Part shown: positions 36,336 to 46,027 of the stretch, piece by piece
Numbering within the stretch: the first letter of the stretch is position 1
How the letters are laid out: every line of letters starts with the position of its first letter
Source of the DNA: Pararhizobium capsulatum DSM 1112
GTDB taxonomy: Bacteria > Pseudomonadota > Alphaproteobacteria > Rhizobiales > Rhizobiaceae
NCBI RefSeq assembly: GCF_030814475.1
Contig: NZ_JAUSVF010000001.1
Span: forward strand, 3,478,001-3,542,000
Length of the DNA stretch: 64,000 nucleotides
Direction of reading: 5' to 3'
Notes under the pieces: model-generated
Seen by the model: the letters and a program-made list of their open reading frames with translations, nothing else
Database searches by the model: none
Told to the model about the DNA's origin: nothing
Position numbers and translations under genes: made by a program

Positions 36336-36536
36336 ATGACCAAACTTGAACATATCGAAAAATCCGTGACGGACCTCGCACCCGATGAATTTCAGAAGTT
36401 CGCGGCTTGGTTCGAGAGACTTCAGGCAACGCGATGGGACGCCCAAATTCAGGCAGACGCGGAACGCGGTGCTCTGGATAACCTTGCCGATAGCGCCATT
36501 TCCGATTTTCGCGCGGGACGGACCCGAAAGCTGTGA
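36336..36536 (+). CDS. Small antitoxin of a RelE-type pair
   Basis: A 66-residue protein whose N-terminal half (KLEHIEKSVTDLAPDEFQKF) and C-terminal tail (ALDNLADSAISDFRAGRTRKL) match antitoxins found with RelE/ParE-superfamily toxins. The family binds toxin through the tail. Its TGA overlaps the next start (GTGA), and it is too small to be an enzyme. ATG 36336. No separate DNA-binding fold is obvious, so autoregulation may need the complex. Confidence 0.75.
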   Translation: MTKLEHIEKSVTDLAPDEFQKFAAWFERLQATRWDAQIQADAERGALDNLADSAISDFRAGRTRKL

Positions 36537-36787
36537 GGCATCACGCCACAGATCGTTTCTGGCAGAGCTATGAGACACTTCCCGGCGGAATCCAGGAATT
36601 GGCGGATCGCAACTTCGAAAAATTGAAGCAAGATCCCCATCACCCCTCACTCCATCTCAAGAAGGTCGGGCGTTTCTGGTCTGTCCGCGTAGGGAAATCA
36701 TGGCGAGCCCTCGCGGTGAACGACGGCGAAGATATGATCTGGTTCTGGATCTGCTCCCATACTGATTACGACAAGCTGTTAAAGTGA
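36533..36787 (+). CDS. RelE/HigB-like toxin
   Basis: An 84-residue toxin of the RelE superfamily. HLKKVGRFWSVRVGKSWRALAV and the final FWICSHTDYDKLL are the conserved beta-sheet and C-terminal parts. A GTG start at 36533 gives a four-base overlap with the antitoxin. The end overlaps the convergent alpha-glucosidase stop by 9 bases, so the module is wedged between two housekeeping genes without a gap. Confidence 0.8.
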   Translation: MRHHATDRFWQSYETLPGGIQELADRNFEKLKQDPHHPSLHLKKVGRFWSVRVGKSWRALAVNDGEDMIWFWICSHTDYDKLLK

Positions 36788-38428
36788 AAGTTTCCCGCAA
36801 AACGCATCCAGCGCATCGAGCGCAACCTCACCATCGTCCACGCGCGCTTCGAAACCCGGCATCGGCAAAAGTTCAACAACCTTTACATCCTTCGGCAACT
36901 GCACCGATTGCGGGCCGCGTCGGAGATTGAAAACGAAGAGCAGCCGCTCGCCATCTTTCTCGCGGGTAAAGGCGAGAATATCCTGATTGGTTTCTATAAA
37001 GCGCATCGAACCGTCGCGCAGCGCCGGACGTTCCTTCCGGAAAGCAAGCGTCTGGCGGTAATGTGCCAGAACGGAATCTTCCACCTTTTCCTGCGCATCG
37101 GCGGCGAGCACTTTGTGTATCTCAGGAACTGGCAGCCAGGGCTTACTCTTGGAGAACCCGGCATTGGCGGATTTGACCTCCCACGGCATCGGCGTTCGGC
37201 ACCCGTCACGCCCCTTGAAGGATGGCCAGAAGCGAATGCCGTAGGGGTCGCGCAGGTCCTCGAAGGCGAGCTCGGCCTCCGGCAGCGACAGTTCCTCTCC
37301 CTGATACAGGCAAATCGAACCCCGCAGCGCCGACAAGACCGTAATCGCAAGCTTTGCCACGCGCTCGCGCTCGTCATCCTTCTCGATGAAACGGCTGATA
37401 TGGCGGGTGACGTCGTGGTTGGAAAAGGCCCAGCAAACCCACCCATCCGTCACCGCATCCTGAAACGCCGTAACGCAGCGGCGGATATGGGTTGCCGTGA
37501 AATCCGGCCCCAGAAGATCGAAGGTGTAGCACATATGCAGCTTGTCGCCGCCGCTCGTATAGGCGGCAACGGTCTTCAGTGATCGTGCACCATCGCCCAC
37601 CTCACCCACGGAGGCGCGGTCGCCGAACTCGTCGAGCAGCGCCCGGAAGCGCTGAAGGAACCCGACATTCTCCGGCTGGGTCTTGTCGTGGAGATGGTTC
37701 TGCATGCCATACGGATTGACGTCGGGCGCATCGAGACCGATCGCCTCTTCGTCATGGACCAGCGGCGGGTTATCCCGCAATTCCTTGTCGTGGAAATAGA
37801 AGTTCACGGTATCGAGCCGGAAACCATCGACACCCCGCTCCAGCCAGAAACGTACCGTGTCGAGCAGCGCATCCTGCACATCCGGATTGTGGAAGTTCAG
37901 GTCCGGTTGCGAGCCGAGGAAGTTGTGCATGTAATATTGCTTGCGCACGCCGTCCCATTCCCAGGCCGGCCCGCCAAAGATCGATAGCCAGTTATTGGGC
38001 GCCGTGCCATCCGGCTTGGGATCGGCCCAGACATACCAGTCAGCCCGGTCGTTCGTCCGGCTTGAACGACTTTCCTTGAACCAGGGATGCTGGTCTGACG
38101 TATGCGAGATCACCTGATCGATGATCACTTTCAGGCCAAGATCATGAGCCTTCTTCAGCAGCGCATCGAAATCCTTGAGCGTTCCGAACATCGGATCGAC
38201 GTCACAGTAATCCGAGACATCATAGCCCATGTCGGCCATCGGTGACGTGAAAAAGGGCGAAAGCCAGATCGCGTCGACGCCGAGGCCTGCAATATAGGAC
38301 AGCCGTTGCGTGATCCCGTTAAGATCTCCCAGACCATCCCCTGTCGTGTCCTGGAAAGACCGCGGATAGACCTGATAGATGACGGCACCACGCCACCAGT
38401 CGGGATCGGACTTAACGGGAGAGGCCAT
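36779..38428 (-). CDS. aglA: Alpha-glucosidase, GH13 family
   Basis: A 549-residue cytoplasmic glycoside hydrolase. The four GH13 regions are visible: DQVISH, GFRLDTVNF with the nucleophile Asp, EVGD region for the acid Glu (ASVGEVGDG), and FSNHDVTRH. Lead-in AVIYQVYPRSFQD is typical. It should split sucrose, maltose, trehalulose and similar alpha-glucosides, as AglA of Sinorhizobium and Agrobacterium does, but the aglEFG transporter genes are not next to it. ATG 38428 has GGAG seven bases upstream; ATG 38440 is an alternative. Divergent from the KDG kinase. Confidence 0.9.
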   Translation of the reverse strand: MASPVKSDPDWWRGAVIYQVYPRSFQDTTGDGLGDLNGITQRLSYIAGLGVDAIWLSPFFTSPMADMGYDVSDYCDVDPMFGTLKDFDALLKKAHDLGLKVIIDQVISHTSDQHPWFKESRSSRTNDRADWYVWADPKPDGTAPNNWLSIFGGPAWEWDGVRKQYYMHNFLGSQPDLNFHNPDVQDALLDTVRFWLERGVDGFRLDTVNFYFHDKELRDNPPLVHDEEAIGLDAPDVNPYGMQNHLHDKTQPENVGFLQRFRALLDEFGDRASVGEVGDGARSLKTVAAYTSGGDKLHMCYTFDLLGPDFTATHIRRCVTAFQDAVTDGWVCWAFSNHDVTRHISRFIEKDDERERVAKLAITVLSALRGSICLYQGEELSLPEAELAFEDLRDPYGIRFWPSFKGRDGCRTPMPWEVKSANAGFSKSKPWLPVPEIHKVLAADAQEKVEDSVLAHYRQTLAFRKERPALRDGSMRFIETNQDILAFTREKDGERLLFVFNLRRGPQSVQLPKDVKVVELLPMPGFEARVDDGEVALDALDAFCGKLSL

Positions 38429-38697
38429 CGGAAGCTCCATGGCTGGAGGAACATGATGACAAGATGTATCGTCCTGATGCAGCGGAGTAAACGGTTCGGG
38501 AGCCGGTTTTGTTGCGGTGCAAATTGCGTGTTGGCGGCGAAGTTCCCGTGACAATCTTCCATTGATAATACCCCGCCCCAACCCTGTCCCGCAGGCGGGA
38601 AGACCGGATCACCAAGCTTGCCACTCCTCTAGAAATACCCTTGCCTTCTCCCCCTGCTTGCCCCTATCCGGAGATGAGACACTGGAGGAGAATAGAA

Positions 38698-39615
38698 ATG
38701 GCGGGCAGCTTGCTTTCGATCGGCGAATGTATGGTGGAACTCATGCAGGCTGAGGGGGATCTGCTGCGCAAGGGTTATGCCGGCGATACCTTCAACACTG
38801 CCTATTATGCCCGCCGCTTCCTGCCAAGCGATTGGTCCGTCGATTACCTGACGGCCGTCGGCACCGATACGGTCTCGGAAGACATGCTTGCCTTCATGAA
38901 AAAGACCGGCGTCGGTACAAGTGCTATCCGCCGCATCGAGGGTCGCTCGCCTGGCCTCTACATGATCCACCTGAAGGATGGCGAGCGCAGCTTTTCCTAT
39001 TGGCGTTCGACATCGGCTGCAAAGCTGCTGGCCGACGATGCCGACCATCTGCGCGCGCGTATCGAAACCGCCGACGTCATCGTCTTTTCCGGCATCACCC
39101 TTGCCATCTTGGCCCCGGATGGCGTTGAGACCCTGCTATCGGAATTGCGCCGCGCCAGAGCCACAGGCAAGTTCGTCGTCTTCGATCCGAATATCCGCCC
39201 TCGCCTATGGGATGATCGCCAGCGTATGCTGGACACCATCTCCGATGGCGCCCGCGCGGCCGGTCTCGTCATGCCGAGCTTCGACGACGAGGCGAGCCAT
39301 TTCGGAGATGCCGATATCCCGGCAACGATCGCACGATACCGCAGCCTCGGGGTCGAAAACATCGTCGTCAAGGATGGAGCGAACGGCTTAACCCTAAGCT
39401 TCGCCGGACAAGAGGACATCTTCGTCCCTGCGGAAAAAGTGGAGAAGATCATCGACACGACCAGCGCCGGCGACAGCTTCAACGGTGCGTTCCTCGCCCA
39501 CTATGCCATCGACGGAAATGCAAAGTCAGCCGCCGAGTTTGCCGCCAAGGCGGCTGCCGCCGTCATCCAGCATCACGGCGCGCTGATCAGCGCCGACAAG
39601 CTGCCGACGCCGTAA
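38698..39615 (+). CDS. kdgK: 2-keto-3-deoxygluconate kinase (PfkB family)
   Basis: A 305-residue sugar kinase. SIGECMVELMQ at the N-terminus, FDPNIRPRLW in the middle and the PfkB signature DTTSAGDSFNGAFLA with the catalytic Asp. The pattern matches KdgK, which phosphorylates 2-keto-3-deoxygluconate in the pectin/uronate and Entner-Doudoroff routes; a related ribokinase-type substrate cannot be excluded. ATG 38698 follows GGAGGAG. A single gene divergent from aglA and convergent with der. Confidence 0.88.
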   Translation: MAGSLLSIGECMVELMQAEGDLLRKGYAGDTFNTAYYARRFLPSDWSVDYLTAVGTDTVSEDMLAFMKKTGVGTSAIRRIEGRSPGLYMIHLKDGERSFSYWRSTSAAKLLADDADHLRARIETADVIVFSGITLAILAPDGVETLLSELRRARATGKFVVFDPNIRPRLWDDRQRMLDTISDGARAAGLVMPSFDDEASHFGDADIPATIARYRSLGVENIVVKDGANGLTLSFAGQEDIFVPAEKVEKIIDTTSAGDSFNGAFLAHYAIDGNAKSAAEFAAKAAAAVIQHHGALISADKLPTP

Positions 39616-39628
39616 GAGACAACGAGAT

Positions 39629-41062
39629 TTACCGCCGCTTCTTCTTGTTTTCGAAGGGATTTTCCGAAGCGCGCAGATGGATGCGGATCGGCACGCCGGG
39701 CATGTCGAAATCATTGCGCAGGCCGTTGATCAGATAGCGGATATAGCTTTCCGGCACGGCATCGGGCCGTGTGCAGGAGATCATGAAGCCCGGCGGGCGC
39801 GCCTTGACCTGCGTCATGTATTTCAGCTTCAGGCGACGACCTGAGACGGCCGGTGGCGGATGCTGGGTCTGCACGCCATCGAGCCAGCGGTTGAGACGCG
39901 CCGTCGAAATACGGCGGTTCCAGACCTTGTCGGTATCGATGATCGACTGCATCAACTTGTCGAGACCGTAGCCTGTCTGGCCAGAAATCGGCACGGCGCG
40001 AATACCGCGCGCCTGCGGCAGCAACCGCTCGGTCTTTTCGCGCAGATCGGCAAGAACCGCCTGCGGATCCTCGACCAGATCCCACTTGTTGAAAGCGAGG
40101 ATAGCGGCGCGCCCTTCGCGGATCACGAGATCGGCGAGCTGCAGGTCCTGCTTTTCAAAGGGGATGGTCGCATCGAAAACGATGACGACGGATTCGGCAA
40201 AACGGATCGAGCGCAAACTGTCGGCAACGGAGAGCTTTTCGAGCTTCTCCTGCACACGCGCCTTCTTGCGCATGCCGGCGGTGTCGAACATCTTGATGGT
40301 GCGACCGCGCCATTCCCACTCGACGGAAATACTGTCGCGGGTGATGCCGGCCTCGGGGCCAGTCAGCAGCCGGTCTTCGCCGAGGAAGCGGTTGATCAGG
40401 GTCGACTTGCCGGCATTCGGTCGGCCGATGATGGCGACGCGCAGCGGCTTTGTCTCGTCATATTCGGGCTCGAAATCCTCGTCGTCCTCGGCACCGGCAA
40501 GGGCCGCTTCATCGCGCACATCGACATTCGTCTCGGCTTCATCGACTTCAGGCGGAAACGCACGGTCCTCACCGATCGCAGCGACGATCGCGTCGCGCAG
40601 GTCGATCATGCCCTGACCGTGTTCGGCGGAAATCGCGACGGGCTCGCCGAGACCGAGCGTGAAGGCATCGTAGTAGCCCCCGTCCGATCCTTTGGCTTCG
40701 GACTTGTTGGCAACCAGCACCACCGGCTTGCCGCGGCGCCGCAGCATCTCGCCCAGCGTCTCATCGGCCGGGGTCAGGCCGTATTTGGCATCGACAACAA
40801 ACAGCGTGATGTCGGCTTCATCAATGGCTGCTTCTGTCTGCAACCACATGCGGCCCTGAAGGGTTTCAGGCCCCGATTGCTCGAGGCCCGCCGTATCAAC
40901 GATGGTGAAGCGCAGATCGACGAGCTTGGCGTCGCCCGGACGCCGGTCGCGGGTTACGCCCGGCGTGTCGTCGACAAGCGCCAGCTTCTTTCCGACCAGA
41001 CGGTTGAAAAGCGTGGACTTGCCGACATTAGGGCGCCCGACGATGGCGACGGTGAAGTTCAT
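39629..41062 (-). CDS. der: Ribosome-assembly GTPase Der
   Basis: A 477-residue double GTPase required for 50S ribosome maturation. G domain 1: [14 protein letters not shown] (8-21), DTAGLEQ, NKSE. An acidic linker of about 40 residues ([20 protein letters not shown]) follows. G domain 2: [26 protein letters not shown]. The C-terminal KH-like domain ends in the basic tail FENKKKRR. It follows the TPR-like gene by 29 bases on the same strand, an arrangement usual in this group. Confidence 0.97.
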   Translation of the reverse strand: MNFTVAIVGRPNVGKSTLFNRLVGKKLALVDDTPGVTRDRRPGDAKLVDLRFTIVDTAGLEQSGPETLQGRMWLQTEAAIDEADITLFVVDAKYGLTPADETLGEMLRRRGKPVVLVANKSEAKGSDGGYYDAFTLGLGEPVAISAEHGQGMIDLRDAIVAAIGEDRAFPPEVDEAETNVDVRDEAALAGAEDDEDFEPEYDETKPLRVAIIGRPNAGKSTLINRFLGEDRLLTGPEAGITRDSISVEWEWRGRTIKMFDTAGMRKKARVQEKLEKLSVADSLRSIRFAESVVIVFDATIPFEKQDLQLADLVIREGRAAILAFNKWDLVEDPQAVLADLREKTERLLPQARGIRAVPISGQTGYGLDKLMQSIIDTDKVWNRRISTARLNRWLDGVQTQHPPPAVSGRRLKLKYMTQVKARPPGFMISCTRPDAVPESYIRYLINGLRNDFDMPGVPIRIHLRASENPFENKKKRR

Positions 41063-41091
41063 CGAAAATTCCTGTTCGTCACGCGCCCCGT

Positions 41092-41763
41092 TCAGGACGC
41101 CTTGCCGCTGGCAGTGATCAGATCGAGCAGCATCTGGGCGCGGTTTGCCAGATTGCGGGGGCTTTGGGCATCATCAGCAATCTGCTGGAACCAGCCTTTT
41201 GCCTTGGCCATGTCCCCAGCCTTGTAGGCGGCAAGGCCGAGTGTCTCACGGGCCGAATGACGAAGACCATTCTGCGGCACCGCAAGCAGCTCAACCTCGG
41301 CCGAAACCTGCTCGTAGGTGCCGGTATCGACCAGCAGATAAGCGGCGCGGATACGGGCTGCATCGCGCATCGCGGCAGGAACGCTGTTGTCCTTGGCGAT
41401 ATCGGAGAAAACAGCGATGGCGCCAGCAGTATCACCTTTTTGCGCCTGAAGTGTTGCAGCGCGCATGCGAGCCAATACTGGATAGGCGCCGTAACCATCT
41501 TTTTCCAGCGTATTGAAGGCCGCCAGTGCTTCATCCGTCTTGTTGGCCTTGGCGAGCGTCAGAGCCGCCAGAAATTCGTCGCCGGACTTCGATGCGGAGC
41601 TTTCGCGCCAGTACTCATAGCCGACCTTGCCGATGGTTCCGAGCACAATCAGAACGGCGATGGCGACGATGACGCCGCCGAAACGGGTCCAGACGCTCCG
41701 CATCTGATCGGAACGCAGTTCGTCATTGACCTCGCGGATAAAGCTGTCGTCTTGGTTCGCCAT
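41092..41763 (-). CDS. TPR-like membrane protein upstream of der
   Basis: A 223-residue protein of the YfgM/DUF2133-like tetratricopeptide group. A cytoplasmic N-terminal stretch ([16 protein letters not shown]), a single membrane helix at about 29-47 ([23 protein letters not shown]), and a periplasmic helical repeat domain. In enterobacteria YfgM works with SecYEG and chaperones; a similar role here is inferred. ATG 41763 follows GGAGCAGG. It forms an operon with der. Confidence 0.85.
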   Translation of the reverse strand: MANQDDSFIREVNDELRSDQMRSVWTRFGGVIVAIAVLIVLGTIGKVGYEYWRESSASKSGDEFLAALTLAKANKTDEALAAFNTLEKDGYGAYPVLARMRAATLQAQKGDTAGAIAVFSDIAKDNSVPAAMRDAARIRAAYLLVDTGTYEQVSAEVELLAVPQNGLRHSARETLGLAAYKAGDMAKAKGWFQQIADDAQSPRNLANRAQMLLDLITASGKAS

Positions 41764-41865
41764 TCCTGCTCCGGATAACCGGCCTTCTTATACTAGATGA
41801 TCGGAAAGATTTTGCGCCTTCTACCCCATTTTGCGGCGGTTGTAAGGGGGGCAGCACGAATTGCC

Positions 41866-42462
41866 CTATCCCATGACGATCGGCGACACGCCGATCAACA
41901 GTTCATGCAGCCGCCAGACGAACAATCCATAGACGATCAGACCGCCAATGACAGCCATGACATCGTAGCCGTAGGAGACGAAAACCGGGTGCGTTATCAA
42001 TCCGAAGCGCCAGCGGCGCTTCATCGAAATCCTGAGGATCACGCCCCAAGCGAGGAATGTGCCGAACAGCAGAACGGAGTTGGTCTCGCCATTGGCCAAG
42101 AGATGGGCCAGCGCCCAGATCTTGATGGCGAGCACGGCCGGATGCTTGGTGGCAACCTTGATCTTACCGGCCGGCAGAAAGGCCGCAACCAGACAGATGC
42201 AGGCAAGGATCATCAGCGTCAGCGCGATGTGGCTGAGGAATTTCGGAGGCGTATAAAGAATGCCGCTCGTGGCGCGCGAAGCATCGAAGCCATAGGCGAT
42301 AAGACAGAGACCAACGAGCGCACAGATGCCATGGATAGCATGCCATGCACCTTTTCCACCCTTGGCGATGACGGCGTCACGCAAGCCCGGCGCGAAACTG
42401 CGCACGAGGTGAATGCCGAGAAAAATTACGATACCCAGAACAAGAATTGCCATTGTCGACAC
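41866..42462 (-). CDS. nnrU: NnrU-family membrane protein
   Basis: A 198-residue integral membrane protein with about five or six hydrophobic helices. The family phrase GIHLVRSFAPGLRDAVIAKGG near the N-terminus and TKHPAVLAIKIWALAHLLANG in the middle are characteristic. NnrU was first linked to nitric-oxide and nitrite metabolism, but many genomes carry it without denitrification genes, as appears here. The fold is related to isoprenylcysteine-type methyltransferase and ZDS-like membrane proteins. It stands alone. Confidence 0.88.
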   Translation of the reverse strand: MSTMAILVLGIVIFLGIHLVRSFAPGLRDAVIAKGGKGAWHAIHGICALVGLCLIAYGFDASRATSGILYTPPKFLSHIALTLMILACICLVAAFLPAGKIKVATKHPAVLAIKIWALAHLLANGETNSVLLFGTFLAWGVILRISMKRRWRFGLITHPVFVSYGYDVMAVIGGLIVYGLFVWRLHELLIGVSPIVMG

Positions 42463-42625
42463 CGCTTACATGATTTCATCTGTCGTCCGGCTTAAAGCTA
42501 TCGCGACTTGATTTCCAGTGCGATCAAAGGATTGCCTCATTCTTGACGCAGGGGTTTCGGCCACCAACCGGCTCGCGCCCCCCCCGACACCCTGCCCCTT
42601 TGACGTATTCGTTCCAGGTCATGCC

Positions 42626-43630
42626 ATGCTTCTTCGTTTCGCCATCGCTTCCGTCGCCCTGCTGTCAGCCATGCCGTCCGCCCAGGCAGTGCAGCCACCG
42701 CAGCCTGCGACAAACCCCGAGCAGATGGTGATCGTTTCCTTCGATGGCGCGCATGACAACAGGCTTTGGGAAAAGAGCCTGGACATGGGAAAGCGCACCG
42801 GCGCGCATTTTACCTATTTCCTCTCCTGCACCTTCCTGATGACGAAGGCCGAAGGCGGTCTCTCCTATCAGGCGCCAGGCCACAAGGCTGCACGCTCGAA
42901 CGTCGGCTTCGCCCAGTCGCAGGAAGAGATCGCGGCTCGCGCGCGCCACATCTGGCAGGCACATCTTGCCGGCCATGATATCGGCAGCCATGCCTGCGGC
43001 CACTTCGACGGCAAGACCTGGAGCAAGGCCGATTGGAGCCGCGAGTTTTCGGCTTTCAACGCAGCCCTTGCCAACGCCTGGACCGCAGCCGGCATTCCAG
43101 AGGAAAAACCGCAGGGCTGGGACGACTTTGTCCGCACCGATATCAAGGGGTTCCGTGCGCCTTATCTCTCGACCAGCGACGGCCTGCTGCCGGCGCTGAA
43201 GGACGCCGGTTTCGCTTATGATGCGAGCCTTGTGACCAAGGGGCCGGGCATGCCCGCAACATCAGAGGGCATGCCACGCTTCGGCCTGCCGCTTATCCCG
43301 GAAGGCCCACAGAAGCGACGGGTGATCGGCATGGATTACAATCTCTTCGTCCGCCACTCCATGGGCGTCGAAAACAAGAAGGACAGCGCCACCTTCGAGG
43401 CCCGTGCACTCGACGCCTACCGCAACGCCTTCAATGCCCAATACGACGGCGACCGTATTCCGCTGCAGCTCGGCTTTCACTTCGTCGAGATGAACGGCGG
43501 AGCCTACTGGCGCGCGCTCGACCGCTTCCTGACGGAAACTTGCAGCAAGCCGGATGTCGCCTGCGTCAACTATCCGGAAGCCTTGGCAAGGCTCGCAAAC
43601 GAAAAGAAGGCGGATCGCTCCGCCTTCTGA
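42626..43630 (+). CDS. Exported polysaccharide deacetylase-like protein
   Basis: A 334-residue protein with a signal peptide (LLRFAIASVALLSAMPSAQA). The NodB-type fold is visible: VIVSFDGAHDNRLWEK as the Asp motif, HDIGSHACGH as the His-based metal motif, and KGFRAPYLSTSDGL as the Arg region. The first motif has SFDGA rather than the usual TFDDG, so one metal-adjacent Asp is replaced. Possible substrates are N-acetylated envelope sugars. ATG 42626 gives the signal peptide; a longer frame upstream is not supported. The stop lies inside a terminator stem. Confidence 0.85.
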   Translation: MLLRFAIASVALLSAMPSAQAVQPPQPATNPEQMVIVSFDGAHDNRLWEKSLDMGKRTGAHFTYFLSCTFLMTKAEGGLSYQAPGHKAARSNVGFAQSQEEIAARARHIWQAHLAGHDIGSHACGHFDGKTWSKADWSREFSAFNAALANAWTAAGIPEEKPQGWDDFVRTDIKGFRAPYLSTSDGLLPALKDAGFAYDASLVTKGPGMPATSEGMPRFGLPLIPEGPQKRRVIGMDYNLFVRHSMGVENKKDSATFEARALDAYRNAFNAQYDGDRIPLQLGFHFVEMNGGAYWRALDRFLTETCSKPDVACVNYPEALARLANEKKADRSAF

Positions 43631-43642
43631 TTGGTCTTTTGT
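43605..43642 (+). terminator. Terminator overlapping the deacetylase stop
   Basis: AGAAGGCGGA (43605-43614) pairs with TCCGCCTTCT (43619-43628) around TCGC; a T-rich tail (GGTCTTTTGTC) follows about 5 bases later. The stem covers the last codons and the first base of the stop codon. Confidence 0.65.
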
Positions 43643-43656
43643 CTGGTATCATCCCG

Positions 43657-44925
43657 TCAAACGGGCTTGGCATCTTCTTCACTGCGGGTTTCAAGGTATC
43701 GCTGCTCAATAGCCGGTAGCGGCTCGTCATAGATCGCCGCTTCAAATGCTTTGAGACGTTTATAAATCGACAGCAACTCGACAATCGTTGTCCACGAATT
43801 GACCAGATACTGGAACGATTCCCGCACCTGCCCGAATACATTCTGAATCTGGCTCATTACACCCAGCGTCAGCTTGCCCGCGACAATCGACGGCACAAGA
43901 ACGAAAGTGCCGAACAGATTGTCCGCCTGCAGATAGAAGATGCGGGCGACGTTGAAATACATGTAGTGGAAGTAAAGGCGAAAATAGTTACGCCGGACAT
44001 TGGCAAAAAGCTGCGCCACGGTGATCGGATCTGCACGATCGTCGTGATCTTCGCCGTAGACGAGTTCCTTACGATAGGCCGCCTCGACGCGCTGATTGCG
44101 AAACTCGAGGCCCGGCAGCTTGATACCGACCAGCGCCAGGAACACCGTGCCAAACAGCGACCAGCAGATCGCCGCCCAGACCAGGGCATGCGGCACCACG
44201 CCGATGACGGGCAATTCCGTGACCGTCGTGGAGAATTTGAAGAGCACCGGCAAAAACGCAATCAACGTCATGATCGAGCTCACAAGGTTGACGCCGAGGC
44301 TTTCGACCGTGGACGAGAAGCGCATCGTATCTTCCTGAACACGCTGGGAAGCACCTTCGATGTGGCGCAGCTTCGGCCAATGCGACATGTAGAATTCGTT
44401 CATCGCCGTGCGCCAGCGGAAGATGTAGTGGCTGACGAAGAACAGATTGAGCACGCCGACGGTGATCGCGACAAAGGCAATGCCCGCAAAGCCGGTCATG
44501 CCCCAATAGAGATCGGCGGCCGTCGGTATCGGCGCCTGGCGCGCCAAAGCGCGCTGGATCATGTCATAGAACGGTCCGTACCAGGCGTTGATCGCCACGC
44601 TCACCTGAACAGAGAAATAGGTGTTGAAAACAACCAGCGCGGAACCGAGCACCGACCATCCTTGCCAGCGATGCGGACTGTAGGTGAACCAGAAGGCGGA
44701 AAACAACCCGGCCATCAACATGTAATAGATATAGAACCAGAGAAACGGCGGGGTCCAAAAGACGGATACGCCGACAACCGGGTCCGTACCTTCCGGCAAA
44801 GGCGGAAGCCCGACAAGCGCGCCGAAATCGCGTGCCCCCCCGTACCAAACGAATACTGCAAGCAACGTCCAGATAATAACGGATAGGAAGAAAAGCTTGG
44901 GCTTGGGAAAAAAGGAAATGAACAA
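43657..44925 (-). CDS. bacA: BacA/SbmA peptide transporter
   Basis: A 422-residue inner-membrane transporter of the SbmA/BacA family, which imports antimicrobial and nodule-specific peptides by proton motive force. It has about seven membrane helices and no ATPase domain. Family phrases include [51 protein letters not shown] (residues about 170-203), and [13 protein letters not shown] near the end. In Sinorhizobium BacA is needed for bacteroid survival and for very-long-chain lipid modification. Length matches BacA. Single gene. Confidence 0.93.
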   Translation of the reverse strand: MFISFFPKPKLFFLSVIIWTLLAVFVWYGGARDFGALVGLPPLPEGTDPVVGVSVFWTPPFLWFYIYYMLMAGLFSAFWFTYSPHRWQGWSVLGSALVVFNTYFSVQVSVAINAWYGPFYDMIQRALARQAPIPTAADLYWGMTGFAGIAFVAITVGVLNLFFVSHYIFRWRTAMNEFYMSHWPKLRHIEGASQRVQEDTMRFSSTVESLGVNLVSSIMTLIAFLPVLFKFSTTVTELPVIGVVPHALVWAAICWSLFGTVFLALVGIKLPGLEFRNQRVEAAYRKELVYGEDHDDRADPITVAQLFANVRRNYFRLYFHYMYFNVARIFYLQADNLFGTFVLVPSIVAGKLTLGVMSQIQNVFGQVRESFQYLVNSWTTIVELLSIYKRLKAFEAAIYDEPLPAIEQRYLETRSEEDAKPV

Positions 44926-45210
44926 GACAGTCCGACTTTCGCTGGTGGCGGGCGAAGCACCCGCTTTCTCGAAGCGGGAAACTAGGGCAAAAGCCTTTGT
45001 CTGCCAATCACAAGCGCGGAACGTTACCGTTATTTAATCGAACGCTTTTGCGGTGCTGACGAAGACGCCATCGCGGCTGAAATGCGCCGTCCTTCCAGCC
45101 CGATGATCAAGGCGCAGGCCAGCGCTCTTTCGCACTGCAACACGATTGGGACAAACCACAAAATTTGAAGCTCTCGATCAGCATCGGGAATGCTTTGCGG
45201 ACGACAAAAA

Positions 45211-45966
45211 TCAGACTCCATCCGGCAATGTCAGGACCTTCGGCCCGTTGCGAGTGACAACGACGGTATGCTCATATTGCACCGTCGGCGCGCGCGGCTC
45301 GCTGTAGAGCGTCCAGGCATCATCGCCACTTTCGGCCCAATGCGCACCGAGAGACAGGAACGGCTCGACGGTGAACACCATGCCCTCTTCCATCCGGCGC
45401 TTCTCATGCTTGTCCGGCCAGGTCGCGATCTCGCCCGGTTCCTCATGCAGCGAGCGTCCCACACCATGGCTGGCGAGGTTGGTGACCAGCGTATAGCGGT
45501 TTTTCTTCGCAAAGCTTCCGATCGCATTGCCGATGGCCGCCAGCGGCCGGCCAGAGCGAACCTCGTTCAGCCCCACCCACATGGCGCGCTTGCCATCGCG
45601 GCAAAGCCGCTCGATCTGCGGCTTGACCGGCGGCACGGCGAAAGAGGCGCCGGTGTCGGAAAAGAACCCGTTCTTCTCGGCGGAAACATCGATATTGACG
45701 AGGTCGCCAGCCGCAATGACCCGCGGGCCGGGAATACCGTGCGCCACTTCCTCATTGACGGAAATGCAGGTCGCGCCGGGAAAATCATAGGACAACTCCG
45801 GGGCCGAACGCGCACCTGCCTCTTCCAGCAAGCGCCGGCCAATCGCATCGAGTTCGGCCGTCGTCATGCCGGGCTCGAGCGCCGCCCCCATCATCTGCAC
45901 GGCGCGGGCGCAAATGCGGCCGATTTCCTTCAGCCGCTCCAGATCATCGTCATTGTTCAGGGTCAT
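45211..45966 (-). CDS. map: Type I methionine aminopeptidase
   Basis: A 251-residue enzyme that removes initiator Met from new proteins. All ligands are present: His in EVAHGIPG, Asp in VNIDVS, Asp in FFSDTGASF, His residues in ASHGVGRSLHEEP, Glu in FTVEPFLS and Glu in VQYEHTVVV. Rhizobia usually have a second map; this may be the accessory copy, since no rps or sec genes are near. ATG 45966. The LLM flavoenzyme lies 61 bases upstream on the same strand, possibly cotranscribed. Confidence 0.95.
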   Translation of the reverse strand: MTLNNDDDLERLKEIGRICARAVQMMGAALEPGMTTAELDAIGRRLLEEAGARSAPELSYDFPGATCISVNEEVAHGIPGPRVIAAGDLVNIDVSAEKNGFFSDTGASFAVPPVKPQIERLCRDGKRAMWVGLNEVRSGRPLAAIGNAIGSFAKKNRYTLVTNLASHGVGRSLHEEPGEIATWPDKHEKRRMEEGMVFTVEPFLSLGAHWAESGDDAWTLYSEPRAPTVQYEHTVVVTRNGPKVLTLPDGV

Positions 45967-46027
45967 GTCATCTCGCTTTCAGGACGTATGTAACGCGCCG
46001 AAAGCGCCTGATAAAGCCCCCCAATCC

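Noticed and set aside
39860..41227. A 455-codon open frame on the plus strand
   Set aside because: Antisense to der, with no family features.
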